A stretch of DNA of 64,000 nt from Cotesia glomerata (taxonomy: Eukaryota; Arthropoda; Insecta; Hymenoptera; Braconidae): positions 15,563,101 through 15,627,100 of the forward strand of contig NC_058159.1 of assembly GCF_020080835.1 (NCBI RefSeq), written 5' to 3'. Below the pieces are notes generated by a model. The model saw only the letters and a program-made list of their open reading frames with translations. It ran no database searches and was not told where the DNA came from. This document shows positions 47,805-58,789 of the stretch, one piece after another; position 1 is the stretch's first letter; each line of letters opens with the position of its first letter. Made by a program: the position numbers and the translations under genes.

Positions 47805-48297
47805 TATACATATATATATCTTTACTCAAAGTCTCTTAACCAACCAAAGTATCAGTTTCTGGAGACACTACTTAAACAGATTGATGGTATTAGATTCTTC
47901 ACATTCAGTGAACATGAGTCTGTAATTAAGCCTGAAGATGCTAAGTCTAACTCCCTGATAATATTTGATGATGTTGCTTGTGAAAAACAGGATCACATCA
48001 AGGCTTTTTTCTGCATGGGTCGACACAAGAATGTTGATAGCTTCTATCTCTGTCAAACTTATACGCGAATACCCAAGCACCTGATAATGCAAACTTTTTC
48101 GTTTTGTTTCGTCAGGATGAAATGAATCTGAAGCATATTTATGATGATCATGTCAATACAGACATGCCATACAACTCATTCACAGATTTATGCTCGGCAT
48201 GTTGGAATAAATATGGGTTTGTGGTAATAGATAAAGACAGTGAATTAAACAGCGGCAGGTATCGAAAGGGATTCGACTGCTTCATTAGTATAAATTG
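47551..48297 (+). pseudogene. Polinton packaging ATPase (FtsK/HerA type), disrupted by AT repeat
   Basis: The gene would encode the genome-packaging ATPase. Starting at ATG 47551, the first 35 codons are in one frame. After a shift near 47660 the Walker A motif GPSNCGKT is read (about 47671-47694). An (AT)n tract (about 47757-47819) interrupts the gene. Walker B, SLIIFDDVAC, follows at about 47952-47980. The last part (to the stop at 48297) runs after another shift near 48085. Placement between the PLA2-like gene and the next plus-strand gene is typical of insect Polintons. Confidence 0.7.
47757..47819. repeat. (AT)n microsatellite inside ATPase gene
   Basis: Alternating AT with AAATATATAC borders on both sides; it interrupts the ATPase between Walker A and Walker B. 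Confidence 0.9.
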
Positions 48298-48349
48298 AGG
48301 TACTTTAGAGTGTGATAGTCATACTTGCTGTAGACTATAACCTGTCAAC

Positions 48350-49225
48350 ATGAAGCCTGAAGAAATTTCAAAGCAGAAGGATATTCTGCATCAGATATCT
48401 CAAGCCAGCGATGCCATCCGACGATAGCATAGGATGTTGAAGTTGGGCAAAGATACAGCTGAAAAAGCCATGGGGGAAATGTTCAAGCCTATTTTAACAC
48501 CACTCCAGATTATAGTTGAAAGTTTAAAGCTGAAAGAAGAAAATATTAAAAAAGAAGAGGTTGAAAACCAGCACGTTGATAAACAAGAAGTTGAAAAATC
48601 TTTATATGTTGATCCAGACGACTACAACAGTTTAATATCAGATAATGAAAGTTCATTTGACAATACAGTACATGCTATCACTCAGCTACCGCAATCAACA
48701 AGTACTCCAACTCGTAAAAATTCTCTTCTCACTAATTATTTACAACGTTTAAGTAAAAAACACAAAGATTATGATATGAGATATGATGTACGCAGAAAGC
48801 ATGGTGGAATGTATATAGGTGATTCACCTATTTCATTTGCAATTGATACAATAAGTGTCAAAGAAAGAAATTATCCAATAACTCCTGGGTTGCTGGAATT
48901 ATTATTTAGAAAATCACTAGATGATGCACTCATCACCCCAGATGATGAGAACAAGTACTTGGATATAATTCAACATACCAACACTCATAGGAAAAATTAT
49001 GATCCAAATCGTACCATTTATGAAGACACAACAATCAAGTTCAATAAATACATTGCTGATTTTATCACCAAGTTCGGTAAAGGGTTACCAAAATATATTA
49101 GATCTGTTGGGGATCAAACACCCTTGAAAATTGATGACATCGCGCAAGTCATGGATAATGACGATGGAGAAGAATTAGAATCTGATAATCATTATTCAAC
49201 TTCCGATAATTCAGATGATGAATAA
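48350..49225 (+). pseudogene. Conserved Polinton protein (PY-like position), one early stop
   Basis: The frame starts at ATG 48350 and continues to 49225 with a single TAG at 48425-48427; re-initiation at ATG 48434 would give 263 residues. It has an acidic N-terminal region with a coiled-coil-like KEENIKKEEVENQ stretch. A conserved core runs YDVRRKHGGMYIGDSPISF, then ITPGLLELLFRK and THRKNYDPN. The tail is acidic. I recognise the core as one of the uncharacterised proteins that accompany the ATPase in insect Polintons; its role is unknown. It begins 50 bases after the ATPase stop on the same strand. Confidence 0.65.
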
Positions 49226-50141
49226 TAAAAAAAAAAATAAATATTTGAATTTCATTTTTTTATGTATTTTTTATACTTTGTAATAAATGGTTCTTATGCT
49301 TTACGGCATTTATTTCATTTAAAATAATAAATAAATTATTGTCTATTTAATCTTTAATAAAAAATATAGATTTTTTTATAATTTTTTAATTTTACAATTT
49401 ATCTTTAAAATGATAAAAAGTTTTGTTGAATTAGTTTTTTTTTTATTTATTTATTAATATATTAATATAATAAAATATTAATATATTAACTTATTTATTT
49501 TTGAGTTTTGCATAGCTGTAAGTACGTATAGTGTGAAATAATATAAAAATTGTGATCGAAATTAGTTAAAATAAATTGGAGTTCAAAATTAATGACAAGT
49601 GTAAATAAATGCTGTCTCTGTCACTCACATGTACACGAGCATGCGCACTCGGATACATTCAACGGTCAGGTAGCTTGCAGCTGCTATGTTGTGTCCTGTT
49701 TTACCACATAGACTTCGGACGCTCTACTTTCTCTCTCGCACCTATCAGATGGCTAAAACTCTAAAAGTTTTTAGCTAGGCAATAGTGCTTTAAGTATGAT
49801 TTTTTGCAGGCAAGTCTATATGACTGATTTTGTAATAAAATAATCTAAAATTTGATATAACTTTCGATAAGTTAGCAGAACGATGGAGTCACCTATATTG
49901 ACTTACCTGTTCACATTGGCTTGCCAGGTAGCTATACACAAAAATGAGTAGGCAAGCCTACTGAGGCATATTCTGTGTGTTAAAAACTAACAGTGAAATA
50001 AAATTCATTTGGTTATCAAAAGAATGAAAGTGATGAAAAAAAATCGATTAAAGTTAATTTAATTAAAAATAGCCATGAGCACTTTCAGATAGGCAAGTAA
50101 TTATAGGCATATTTGTTTATAAATTATATTCGATAAAAAAT
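49226..50141. other. AT-rich spacer in Polinton
   Basis: No gene seen. The missing core of the integrase should have been here, so a deletion is likely. Confidence 0.45.
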
Positions 50142-50519
50142 ATGTCTCATCTGGTTATCAGATCGGTGAAGGTCGATCTCCCACGGTCTCCTCTACTAAA
50201 GCAGAAGTTCAAAGTTGGAGACAAAGTCCGAATCAGCAAGTACAAGCATGTTTTTAACAAAGGATACACGCCAAACTGGACAACAGAAATCTTCACAATC
50301 AAGTCAGTGCAGAATACGAATCCAATGACGTACAAGCTCGTGGACTATCAGGATTAACCAATCGAAGGTGGATTTTACAACGAAGAACTCAGCAAAGTCA
50401 AATATCCAGATGTATATCTCGTTGAAAAAGTAATTAGAAAACGTGAAAATAAATACTATGTTAAATGGCTAGGTTTTGATACTAAACACAATAGTTGGAT
50501 CAATAAATCTAATATGTAA
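50142..50519 (+). pseudogene. Polinton integrase, C-terminal end with chromodomain
   Basis: FKVGDKVRISKYKHVFNKGY...NWTTEIF is the SH3-like C-terminal domain of retroviral-type Polinton integrases. After an in-frame TAA at 50355-50357 the same frame goes on with VEKVIRKRENKYYVKWLGF, a chromodomain that would bind modified histone tails, and ends at 50519. The zinc-binding and DDE core are absent. Only a remnant. Confidence 0.75.
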
Positions 50520-50865
50520 AAAACAAATTATATTTACATTGTTTTTATTTACAAAACCTTAATACATAAATCCTTAAAACTATATTCACATTGTTTTTTA
50601 ATACTATTATTACAAATTTTTTTGTCTTTTATTATTATTATTTTCATCATTATCTTCAACAATTTTTCGTTTCTTAAAATCTCAGGAGCCTTTATAACCT
50701 CAAGGCAGAGTATCAGTGCTTGCTTTAATGAGTTGACGTTTGTCGTCAGCCCAACTGAGAGCAAGTTTCTCTTGTTTTATTGTGTGTACTTGATGTTTTT
50801 TACTTTTCATCATATACTGCTCTTTCCTTAACAATACATTTTCAAAAAGACATCTTTTGAGGTCA

Positions 50866-51545
50866 TCAAACGTTGATCTTCAAGGCTGATTCACCGATAC
50901 CTTTTTCCCGTTTCTTTATCCTGTCTTTTTCCTTCTCAGGATCGTGGATTTCGAAGGCATACAATTTGGCTCTGAGACCCACGAACTCGGACATAATTTT
51001 TCCATTGTTCTCGTCCTTCATGAGTCCCAGAACCTGTTTATTCACAAGAGGCATGTTGAAGACATTGTTAGGCGGGTAATCGGAGGTATCGAACCGTGAG
51101 ATATCACGTTTGATGTCTTCATAGATGTTGGGTGCATTAAATTGGTAAATTAAACTGTCTGTGTCAGTGTACAATAGTTTTGAATCTTTTTCATAATTAT
51201 TTATCACATAATTGTAGTGAAAGTCATAGATATAAGTTGTAAATAAATTAAATATACTAAATTCTACATATATTGGCTTGCTGAAGCAAACTCTTACTTG
51301 TTTTAGTTCAACTATAAACCATATCTTCATCAGAAATAGTGAGATTATGAAAGTTTGGTCTGCATAATAGATCAGATACATTGTATCGCCCTTGCTACTT
51401 TGTTCTTAAATATGCATCTTTATATTTTCTTACATTTTCCATCGTCTTTCCAAAAACCACATTATTCATTAATTTATAAAAATTTTTTTCAAACTCATTT
51501 TTTGCAAGCTTTTGACATTCAGTATTGTTCAAAATAACGTTCACT
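50866..51545 (-). pseudogene. Protein-primed DNA polymerase B fragment (Polinton)
   Basis: On the minus strand, near 51540-51400 a segment NEFEKNFYKLMNNVVFGKT (motif B region of family B polymerases) is readable. 51381-50866 then gives the motif C region, LLYTDTDSLIY, and the conserved KLYAFEI stretch. Stops and frame changes separate the blocks. The exonuclease and most of the palm are missing. This type replicates linear Polinton DNA from a terminal protein. Confidence 0.75.
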
Positions 51546-52222
51546 TAGGACAAATTCAAAAAGTATATTACTGTTGGTGAGGACAAATAAGCGATTTCTA
51601 TTGAGCCGCAAGCTCCAACTCTCCCACCTCAGTGAGTGGAAGGTAGCGGGCCAATATCTTGGAGTAGCCAGTCCCCACTACAGCTGCGCGGTGGACGGGA
51701 CTAGACCCTAATTCTCATTGGCTACTGACCTCTCTGCCCTTTCTACCGGCTTGACACCTTTAAAAGTAGCAGCTACTCGAGCTGCCGACACAGTCCACTT
51801 CTACCAATTGAGCGAAGAAGAAGAAGAAACAATTCAAGGATCTACAGTAAACGAGCAAGGTTTACAAACTATAGTGCAGTTTTTCGGACAGCAAGCGCGC
51901 AAGGCTTGTCTGTCTACTACTCTACATCTCTACCAAGCTAACTCGGAACATCTCGGCTGAGCCAAGCCAGTTTTCAACGGTGAACACGTCATTAGTAAGC
52001 GCGCAAAGCTTACTTCAACTAGTATTAGCTCAACAGCTCTTTTGAAAGCTACAGTTACAACAGCTCTTCTCAGAGCTATAGTCTGAACAGTTGTTCTCAG
52101 AACTTTACGAGTGACTTACAAGTCATCACTGGTTTCTTAAGCCATATTCAGTAGTTTGCTGTCTCAAACGACATCTCAACCCTTAGTTGAGCACGAGTGA
52201 CTTACAAGTCATCACTGGTTTC
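51546..52222. repeat. GC-richer repeat region with 35-bp direct repeat
   Basis: ACGAGTGACTTACAAGTCATCACTGGTTTCTTAAG occurs twice (about 52107 and 52191), and several AGAGCT/CAGCTCTT words occur between. It looks like part of an LTR or a leader of an unplaced retroelement. The frame 51718-51960 has no known domain. Confidence 0.4.
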
Positions 52223-52226
52223 TTAA

Positions 52227-54343
52227 GGGGTTACATGGGTTTCGTCGGGTAAAAAAAGGCCTATTTTCAATATTTTTTTTTCTATGTAAAAAATTATTTA
52301 TTTAATTCAAATTTTTTTCTATCTTATAGATACATATTTAAAGAATAATTTCTAAAATTTTCAAAAAAAAAAAAATTAAAACTCCTCCATTGTGACGTCA
52401 TTTCCGGTGACCCCTCGGAAAAAAGGTGCGTCTGCGTTGTCAGCATAACTCCTGACAAAATCATCTAAAATGAAAAAACAAAAATAAGTTTTTTAGTTAA
52501 GACCATAAACTCGTGCTTGAACGAAGGAAAGAAAAAAAAAGTAAAAATTGGAATTTTGGCAGACATTTTTCCAAAAAAATGAAAATTTCGGTCAAATTTG
52601 CTTGACATTTTGTTTTTTTTTAAATAGTTGTAATTGAAAAAAAAAAAAATCCTTCGTTCAAGCACGAGTAAATTGTATCTTGAACACCTGTGTGAAATTT
52701 CATCAAGATCGGTTGAGTAGTTTTCAAGAACATTTGACAACCGACATTGAAAACATGGTTCCGAGAAAAACGCGTTTAAAGTTTTGAGTAACAATAAAAG
52801 TGGAAAAAAAAATGTTTTTTGTAACTTACAGTGAATCGTCGATTCCTGGGCCATAAAGTAAAGATCCTGCAGCAGTTGCAATGTCCAGGGCATCCTTTTG
52901 CTCCTGTCGATGACGGATTCTGGCTTCGCGAGTCTCGCTCGCAGATTTTTTTTCGGCTGCGCATACACGGTTTTCATCCGAAATTCGGGCATATTCGTGG
53001 GAGTTTCGGCCTAATTTTAAATCCATACCGTGCATAATCAATAATAAAGCTGATGTTCCTTCATTGAAGATACAAGCAGCGACCAATGCCGCAATATTAA
53101 CAATCTTTGAACCAGCAGGAAGTATTTTTGGAGTAATTTTCCAGATCAACTGGTTGAAGCTCTCGTTGTTATTTTGTGTGAAACCACCAACACACCGTTC
53201 AAGAAGCTCATCCTTACTGAGATCATCATATATTGGTTTCATAGCAATCAAAACTTCATCTGGTAATGGAGTATACTCATGTTTCTTCCAGGTACCGTCA
53301 CCGGAAACACTCACATCTGTCGTATCTTGTAAATCGTTTTCAATATTTGTAAATTGTTTTTCTTCTTCAGCAGCAGATGAGAATAGAGTCTGAGTAACTG
53401 TCTCAATACACTCATGTATTTTATCAATATAAAAATCGTATGTAGGCTGGTTTAAAAATGAACTGCTTATGTCCATCAAACCGCAGAATTTCTTGCATCC
53501 GGCGAGCCCTAAGCCCAATATTCTCATAACAAAAATGAACCGGCGATTTAGTTCATACATTCTTCCGATTTTTTGACAAGATAAAATATATTTTGGATCA
53601 CATCGTTCACATTCTACTACGATTTTATATCCCAGACCAAATTTCGAACATTGCTTAAATTGTACTTTACCATTACACAATTGATCTTTATGTTCATCGT
53701 CAATAATGTTAGAACACCGCACAAACGATGAGAGAGTTGAGAAAACCAAGGCAAAATCTATGATTGAATATTGGAGTGTATCCTCTTCTGGCACGTGCTC
53801 TTTATCATCACCTTTTAATTTTTTTGCTGAGGTGCTCGTGAAGGAACTATCATCAGTTTCCGGATCTTTAGGATTAAAGGACTGTCTCCTTTTTCTCGGT
53901 CTATCTTTTCTACGAGCTCCAACGGTTAACTGTTTTCTTGAAATTTTATGCATTGTTTATCAACTTCATAAATGACACTAGATAACCACAAATAATACCA
54001 CGTTTTTAATAAATTATATGATAGAAACTTGAGATAACCTCAAATGAACCTCGTGCTTCAAGAAGTAATCACCAAATAAAATATTTCAAACTAGTTTTCC
54101 TTAGGAAGTGAAAGTAATATACAACAATGACAGACAAACAATAGACGAGCAGCTGCTCACTATACCTGAGGCGCGCTGACCCTTCTATACCTGACTTGGA
54201 GCGCACACCTTCCTAAGGTTGTATCTCCAAAACTATTATTCGGATCGACTTGAAAATTTAGGACAATATTCTTGAGATGTTGTAGAAATCAATGAGCCAA
54301 AAAAAAAATCGATTTTTTGAACCCACGAAACCCATGTAACCCC
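52227..54343 (-). mobile_element. TTAA-flanked DNA transposon (Kolobok/Mutator-like transposase), 2117 bp
   Basis: The terminal inverted repeats begin GGGGTTACATGGGTTTCGT at both ends (19 identical bases). A TTAA duplication lies on each side (52223-52226 and 54344-54347), and the flanking DNA reads on smoothly when the element is removed. It encodes one transposase-like ORF on the minus strand. Confidence 0.85.
52826..53953 (-). CDS. Internally deleted transposase, open frame
   Basis: A 375-residue intact ORF. The N-terminal part has a basic start, a segment with CERCDPKYILSC cysteines and the conserved FVMRILGLGLAGCKKFCGLMD block. Then comes VSGDGTWKK, the first catalytic Asp motif of this family of arthropod Mutator/Kolobok-like transposases. 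The text jumps directly from there to a segment near the C-terminal end of the core (LPDEVLIAMKPIYDDLS ... CVGGFTQNNNESFN), so roughly the second Asp and helical insertion regions are missing without loss of frame. The tail is basic and charged. The element is probably non-autonomous, but the ORF has not decayed, which suggests a recent deletion or a retained truncated protein. Confidence 0.65.
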   Translation of the reverse strand: MHKISRKQLTVGARRKDRPRKRRQSFNPKDPETDDSSFTSTSAKKLKGDDKEHVPEEDTLQYSIIDFALVFSTLSSFVRCSNIIDDEHKDQLCNGKVQFKQCSKFGLGYKIVVECERCDPKYILSCQKIGRMYELNRRFIFVMRILGLGLAGCKKFCGLMDISSSFLNQPTYDFYIDKIHECIETVTQTLFSSAAEEEKQFTNIENDLQDTTDVSVSGDGTWKKHEYTPLPDEVLIAMKPIYDDLSKDELLERCVGGFTQNNNESFNQLIWKITPKILPAGSKIVNIAALVAACIFNEGTSALLLIMHGMDLKLGRNSHEYARISDENRVCAAEKKSASETREARIRHRQEQKDALDIATAAGSLLYGPGIDDSL

Positions 54344-54352
54344 TTAAGCCAT

Positions 54353-55866
54353 TGTGACATACGTAGTTCACAACTTGCTCCGAAATATTTCCGAAAATTT
54401 TGTATTTAGCACCTAAGAAACAATTAGTTTTACCTTTACTTTTAATTACCATCTACTACACTTTGGAAGTCTGTGGAAGAGAAATCTGGTCCATCTTTCC
54501 CATAATTAGATGACGTTCATACGAATCACCCGGATCTCTTTGTACACAAAATTATTATAATCAGAATTTAACGACTTTGTTTTTCTAACTTTTGAATTTG
54601 TAATATGATGAAGTCAGAAGTCACCTTCACGTTTTCCGCTTAAAGTCGTAAAAATAAGACCTATAAGGCAATAGTTCAAACTACACATAGATTTAACCGG
54701 GTTTCGAAAAATCTAGAAACGCGATGACGCTTGTTTTCGACAAAATACCCTTGAGATCCCTTTCATTTTTCTGATTTAATTTCCCGATGAACCCCATACA
54801 ATCACCGATGTTGCTAACCCTATATAAATTGCCCGAAAATCATTTTCAGGCAGTTCGATTTAGACCAGGATACCACTGGTTAGCTCCGCGTCAATCGGCT
54901 CCGGGCATCAAATTGTTCGGAAGCACAAAGTACTCCGTGATACACGAGACAGTGCCTTGCTCGTGGTTAGGCTGCACTTAGTAGCACTAACGTGGTAGAT
55001 TCATCGGCTATTCGATACATGCCATAATTAGATTCCGTTTGTCTTTATTTTTATTATTTTCCGCCGTTGAGCGTCGATTGTTGATTATTCCGCCGTTGAG
55101 CGTTGATTTTTCCGCGAGAATCGCGAAGTATATTGTTTTCCGCCGAAGAGCATCGAGTAGTGTTAGGTTTTTGTGCTTAAAGTCGCGAAGGTTAATTCAT
55201 TATTTGAAATTATTCAATTTCTCCGTGATACACGAGATCCGGTAATTCGGTAGCGAAAATACCTGAGCGTCGATTGAGTACTAAGTTTTCCGCGTAAAGT
55301 CGCGAAGATTAAAATAATATCATTATTAGTAAATATTTAATTTCTCCGTGATACACGAGATACGGTATTTCGATAGTGAAACTACCCATAGAAGGTGAAA
55401 GGGCCCATTAAATTTGAGCCTCTCTACAGACTTTCAGGGTAAGCCCAAAACATTATCTACCTTTAAGACATTATTTTTCTAACATTTGTGTTCTTTTTAT
55501 CTCTATCTTTATTAACCGTTTTTGTAAACCCAAATTAGTAACACTTTTACTTGTTTTTCTCAATAAATTCAAACAAATAAACAAGTTGATTCTTTCATTT
55601 TTACTTTTAAAATAAAATAAGATCTCCATTACAAAGTAAAGTTACAACTAAACAATAGAATAGGTTACTCGTGACCGAAGTCAGCAGGATCCATCATCCT
55701 TACTCTCTCTAAGTTAACACTTAGAGATAACGTTCGAGCTTGTGTACCGCTCCACACTCCAACGCAATTTTTAATTTAGCTCCCGAACGGACAAAGTGAT
55801 AACGTTCGGATATTTGAGATTTCTATTTCATATTCCTTGCGCCCATCACTCACTCCGTTCGTGACA
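54353..55866 (+). repeat. LTR candidate upstream of gag
   Basis: It begins TGTGACATACG and ends CGTTCGTGACA, four bases before the PBS-like TGGTGTCAGAAGTGG at 55871. It contains CTCCGTGATACACGAGA three times (about 54936, 55221, 55345), the last two within 124-bp tandem units that include GTCGCGAAG. The exact start is inferred from the TG..CA rule only. Confidence 0.45.
55180..55395 (+). repeat. Tandem repeat, period about 124
   Basis: Two units of AAAGTCGCGAAG...ATTTCTCCGTGATACACGAGAT...GTATTTCGATAGTGAAA; it lies in the LTR candidate. Confidence 0.65.
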
Positions 55867-55870
55867 AATT

Positions 55871-55888
55871 TGGTGTCAGAAGTGGTAT
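55871..55888 (+). promoter_or_regulatory. Primer-binding site candidate
   Basis: TGGTGTCAGAAGTGGTAT, with the TGG start complementary to tRNA CCA ends, four bases after the LTR candidate. The tRNA species is not assigned. Confidence 0.55.
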
Positions 55889-56357
55889 CCACGCTGATTT
55901 TTCTATTGTTTTATCTAATTGTACTTTCAAGATCTAAAAATTATTAAAGTTTTACTATTTTTACCACAAAAATATTAAATTCCTTTCACAAAATCAAGAT
56001 TTTTAATCTTTAAAATTGTAAATTAACCCAAAATATAACAAGAAAAAAAAATATATATATTATTCTTCATTTATTGATGATTCAACATCATAAAAATTAT
56101 TAGAAAGTATCCCATCCATTCCACTTCCAATTTGACGGAAAACAGGTTTTTATACCTTAAGTTTTCCCGAAAATAAGAATTCAATTTAAAGTCACCTTTC
56201 AAAAAGAATAACATCATCTTACAATATTTGTTTGAATTCTTTTAAATCCAACTTATTTTATTAAGCTTCTTGCCAAAACAATATCAAAATGGGTTAAGAG
56301 GCCGAAATTCAAAACCTTACCCACCATCAAAACATAACTAATGCAATAATAACAACC

Positions 56358-57054
56358 ATGGGCGAATCCATGTTATTGCATCAAGTATTACTAAGAGTTC
56401 CTACTTTTGACGGCAGAAACATGCCTTTAAAATCATTTTTAGAAGATGTCGAAAGCGCGAAAGAAGATTCGCCCGATGGACTTCACCGCACTCTTCTAAA
56501 AAACATAAAATCGAAACTTAAAGGTTTAGCCAGAGATGCTATCCACGGCAAAGAAATTCTCACTTTTGACGAATTAAAAAACGCCTTAAAAGAATACTTT
56601 GCCAGTAAGAAATCATACCCCCAGTATTGCGCTGATATACAATCGGTAAGATTAAATCAAGACGAATCTGTTCTTAGTTATTACAATCGCATCAAAAACC
56701 TTGTTAATAACGCCGTTTCTTCTTTAAAAGAAAAATTTAATAACAACCAAGAAGTAACTAGCATGAAGAAACTATTAGATGGGTTAGCATTAGAGTCATT
56801 TAAACGCGGGTTACCTGATGACCTTGTTTACGCGGTATCAGTTCAAAATCCAGCTAACATCGAAGATACGTACAAACTCGCCATGCGCATAGAAGAAGAT
56901 TTGAAAGGTAGTAGCGCTCGTAATTCTAACTACCTGCGGTATGCCCAAACTCAAGACCAATCAAATAACTCGGAACGCCCCACTCGCGTGGTCAGTTTTC
57001 AAGACGAGGAAAGAAGAGGTACAATCCCTCACTCTTTTTTAATAGAAATGACGT
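56358..57054 (+). CDS. Gypsy-type Gag, cut by assembly gap
   Basis: An open frame from ATG 56358 into the N gap (about 232 residues visible). The region LLRVPTFDGRNMPLKSFLEDVESAKED through DESVLSYYNRIKNLVNNA and LESFKRGLPDDLVYAVSVQNP is the capsid-type retrotransposon Gag domain: a PxFDG start, a YxxR/N helix and an FxxGL major-homology-like turn. The nucleocapsid end and pol are lost in the gap. The leader from the PBS is about 470 bases. The frame is intact, so the copy may be young. Confidence 0.75.
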
Positions 57055-57154
57055 NNNNNNNNNNNNNNNNNNNNNNNNNNNNNNNNNNNNNNNNNNNNNN
57101 NNNNNNNNNNNNNNNNNNNNNNNNNNNNNNNNNNNNNNNNNNNNNNNNNNNNNN
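57055..57154. other. Assembly gap (100 N)
   Basis: Filler of fixed length; the contigs on its two sides probably do not belong next to each other (see findings). Confidence 0.99.
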
Positions 57155-57611
57155 CAGATAAACAATAATGATAATTACAAAAATGGTTATTACTTATTTT
57201 CATGCTTTTCAAAGATGGACAATTAAAATTTTCAAGGTCGATTACAATTTTATTGGTACAATCAATTAAATTTTGGATCCATAATTTTTTTTCGATGCCT
57301 TCAACATAAATAATTTTTTTATTATTAGTTAAATAATTAAGAACTTGTTTGAGCTTGTAATATGAAGTTGTTCCGGCGTTCCAACCGATGCCATGATAGT
57401 TTCGGATCAACCAGATATTCAGACGTTGATAGTTGGCTGGTAACACCTTCCAGTAATATGGTGGTTGAAATAGTGTGTATGATAATTCTTTAATATTATC
57501 AATATCATGTTGAATTGTTATTGAAGCTAATTCCTTGACGATAAAGCGATTATCAGGTCCTCTGAATCCTTGAACGTCCAGAATAATCTCTATTATTACT
57601 GCTCTCGACAA
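57155..57611 (-). CDS. Polinton-linked hypothetical protein, partial
   Basis: The frame starts at 57611 and runs into the gap (about 152 residues visible). It opens with VIIEIILDVQGFRGPDNRFIVKELASI, which looks like the first beta-strand and acidic residue of an RNase H/exonuclease-like fold. A basic, aromatic middle follows, then a second IDLENFNCPSL segment with CNYHYC. I recognise this as a protein type often found beside insect Polintons, but its activity is not known. The nuclease idea is inference. It is transcribed away from the small plus-strand gene at 58242. Confidence 0.5.
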
Positions 57612-57659
57612 CGAGAAGTGACTGAATGATGATTCCCAAAGTCAACTCAACCTTTTATA

Positions 57660-58241
57660 ATTAGATCTCAGGATTTTAGCCCCACCACTCGATAATCTTA
57701 TTGGTTAATTATTTTTTCTTGTTTAATTAATAACTTGATTGGTTTTTCAAACTACGCGGTAAATTTTTTGAACTGTGTAGTAGATGGCGTCATCCAACAG
57801 TTCTGAGTCTGGTCAAGGTTTTGTAATTTTCTACCATGTAGTTGATGATATCATCTAAATATTTTAGGTTATAATTTTTCCCCGCCATTTAACTTATGAT
57901 TTTTAGGTTATGTTTATGCTTTCCCACCATTCATCTTATGATTGATAGGTTATATTCAATAACTGCGCAGTTTCTATTTTTAGATTATGACTCATACTTT
58001 TCTAGAATTTTCTAACTGCGTAATAGATGATGTCATTGTCTGGCTATAAAAGCAGCGTACCGCGAGCATACTTCAATACAGTGAAGTACGAGTTTATAGT
58101 GTGAAGTACGAGTTTACAGTGAAACACCATAGTGATTTTGCTACCCTGGAACCTGCTAACTGCTACTGAAACCTGATGTTGAAATCTGCTACCTGGAATC
58201 TGCTGCTGCTAAACATCATCTCATTTGGTTAATAAATCCTT
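57660..58241. promoter_or_regulatory. Divergent promoter region with TATA box
   Basis: TATAAAAG at 58045-58052 lies about 190 bases before the ATG at 58242. A duplicated GTGAAGTACGAGTTTA (58080-58120) sits in the presumed 5' UTR. Repeated GATGATGTCAT-like words lie further up. Confidence 0.45.
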
Positions 58242-58664
58242 GTGATGGTGTCTTACCGTAAACATCCTATTGCTGATACCATGTATGAAGTTATTAGATT
58301 AACAACCTTCAAACGAGTTAATGTTGGAGATAAAACTTCTAGTCTATTGATGTTCAAGAGGATGTGTGAACTTGAGGTTGGGAAAATATACCAGCTAACA
58401 GGTATCAGAGTGGTGATGACAGATCATGGACTTAATGTAGAGATAGATTTAGAAGACAATTTTTCAACTTTTTTACCATCTTTCGCTAACCAGAAGTATC
58501 TCAGAAGCCCTCACAAGATTATGAAGATGAAAAAATTGATCGATGCCAAGAATCTACATATCCGCTATATAGAAACCATGTATAATAAATTTACTTTTTT
58601 GAATTATCAAAAATTTCAAGTTGATATTTTAAGAGAGATATGTTGTAATATGAATCTTGATTAA
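58242..58664 (+). CDS. Small Polinton-linked protein, OB-fold-like
   Basis: An intact 140-residue frame. The pattern ELEVGKIYQLTGIRVVMTDHGLNVEIDLEDNFSTFLPSF looks like two beta-hairpins of an OB-type nucleic-acid-binding domain followed by a basic helix (SPHKIMKMKKLIDAKN). I infer an ssDNA-binding or replication accessory role; the family is not confirmed. It lies between two minus-strand Polinton genes and has its own TATA box. Confidence 0.5.
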   Translation: MMVSYRKHPIADTMYEVIRLTTFKRVNVGDKTSSLLMFKRMCELEVGKIYQLTGIRVVMTDHGLNVEIDLEDNFSTFLPSFANQKYLRSPHKIMKMKKLIDAKNLHIRYIETMYNKFTFLNYQKFQVDILREICCNMNLD

Positions 58665-58789
58665 TATGTAATCAACTTATTATACTTAATAATTTTTATT
58701 TTTGAAATTATTATAGTAAGGTTTATAATTAAAAAACACAGAATTATCAAAAATTTTTTTTTTATTTACTATTTTTAATTACATTAAGT

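Larger units (their letters stand above)
45499..51545. mobile_element. Polinton/Maverick (adintovirus-like) element, right part
   Basis: A cluster of Polinton genes: major capsid, two small ORFs, PLA2-like protein (minus), packaging ATPase, a conserved Polinton protein, chromodomain-bearing integrase end (plus) and protein-primed DNA polymerase B fragment (minus). Most genes carry stops or frameshifts, so the element is dead. The rest of the element (57155-59019) sits on another contig; the capsid gene proves the link. Long terminal inverted repeats were not located. Confidence 0.8.

Noticed and set aside
51355..51537. Plus-strand 60-residue ORF
   Set aside because: It is the complement of the polymerase B motif region read on the minus strand.
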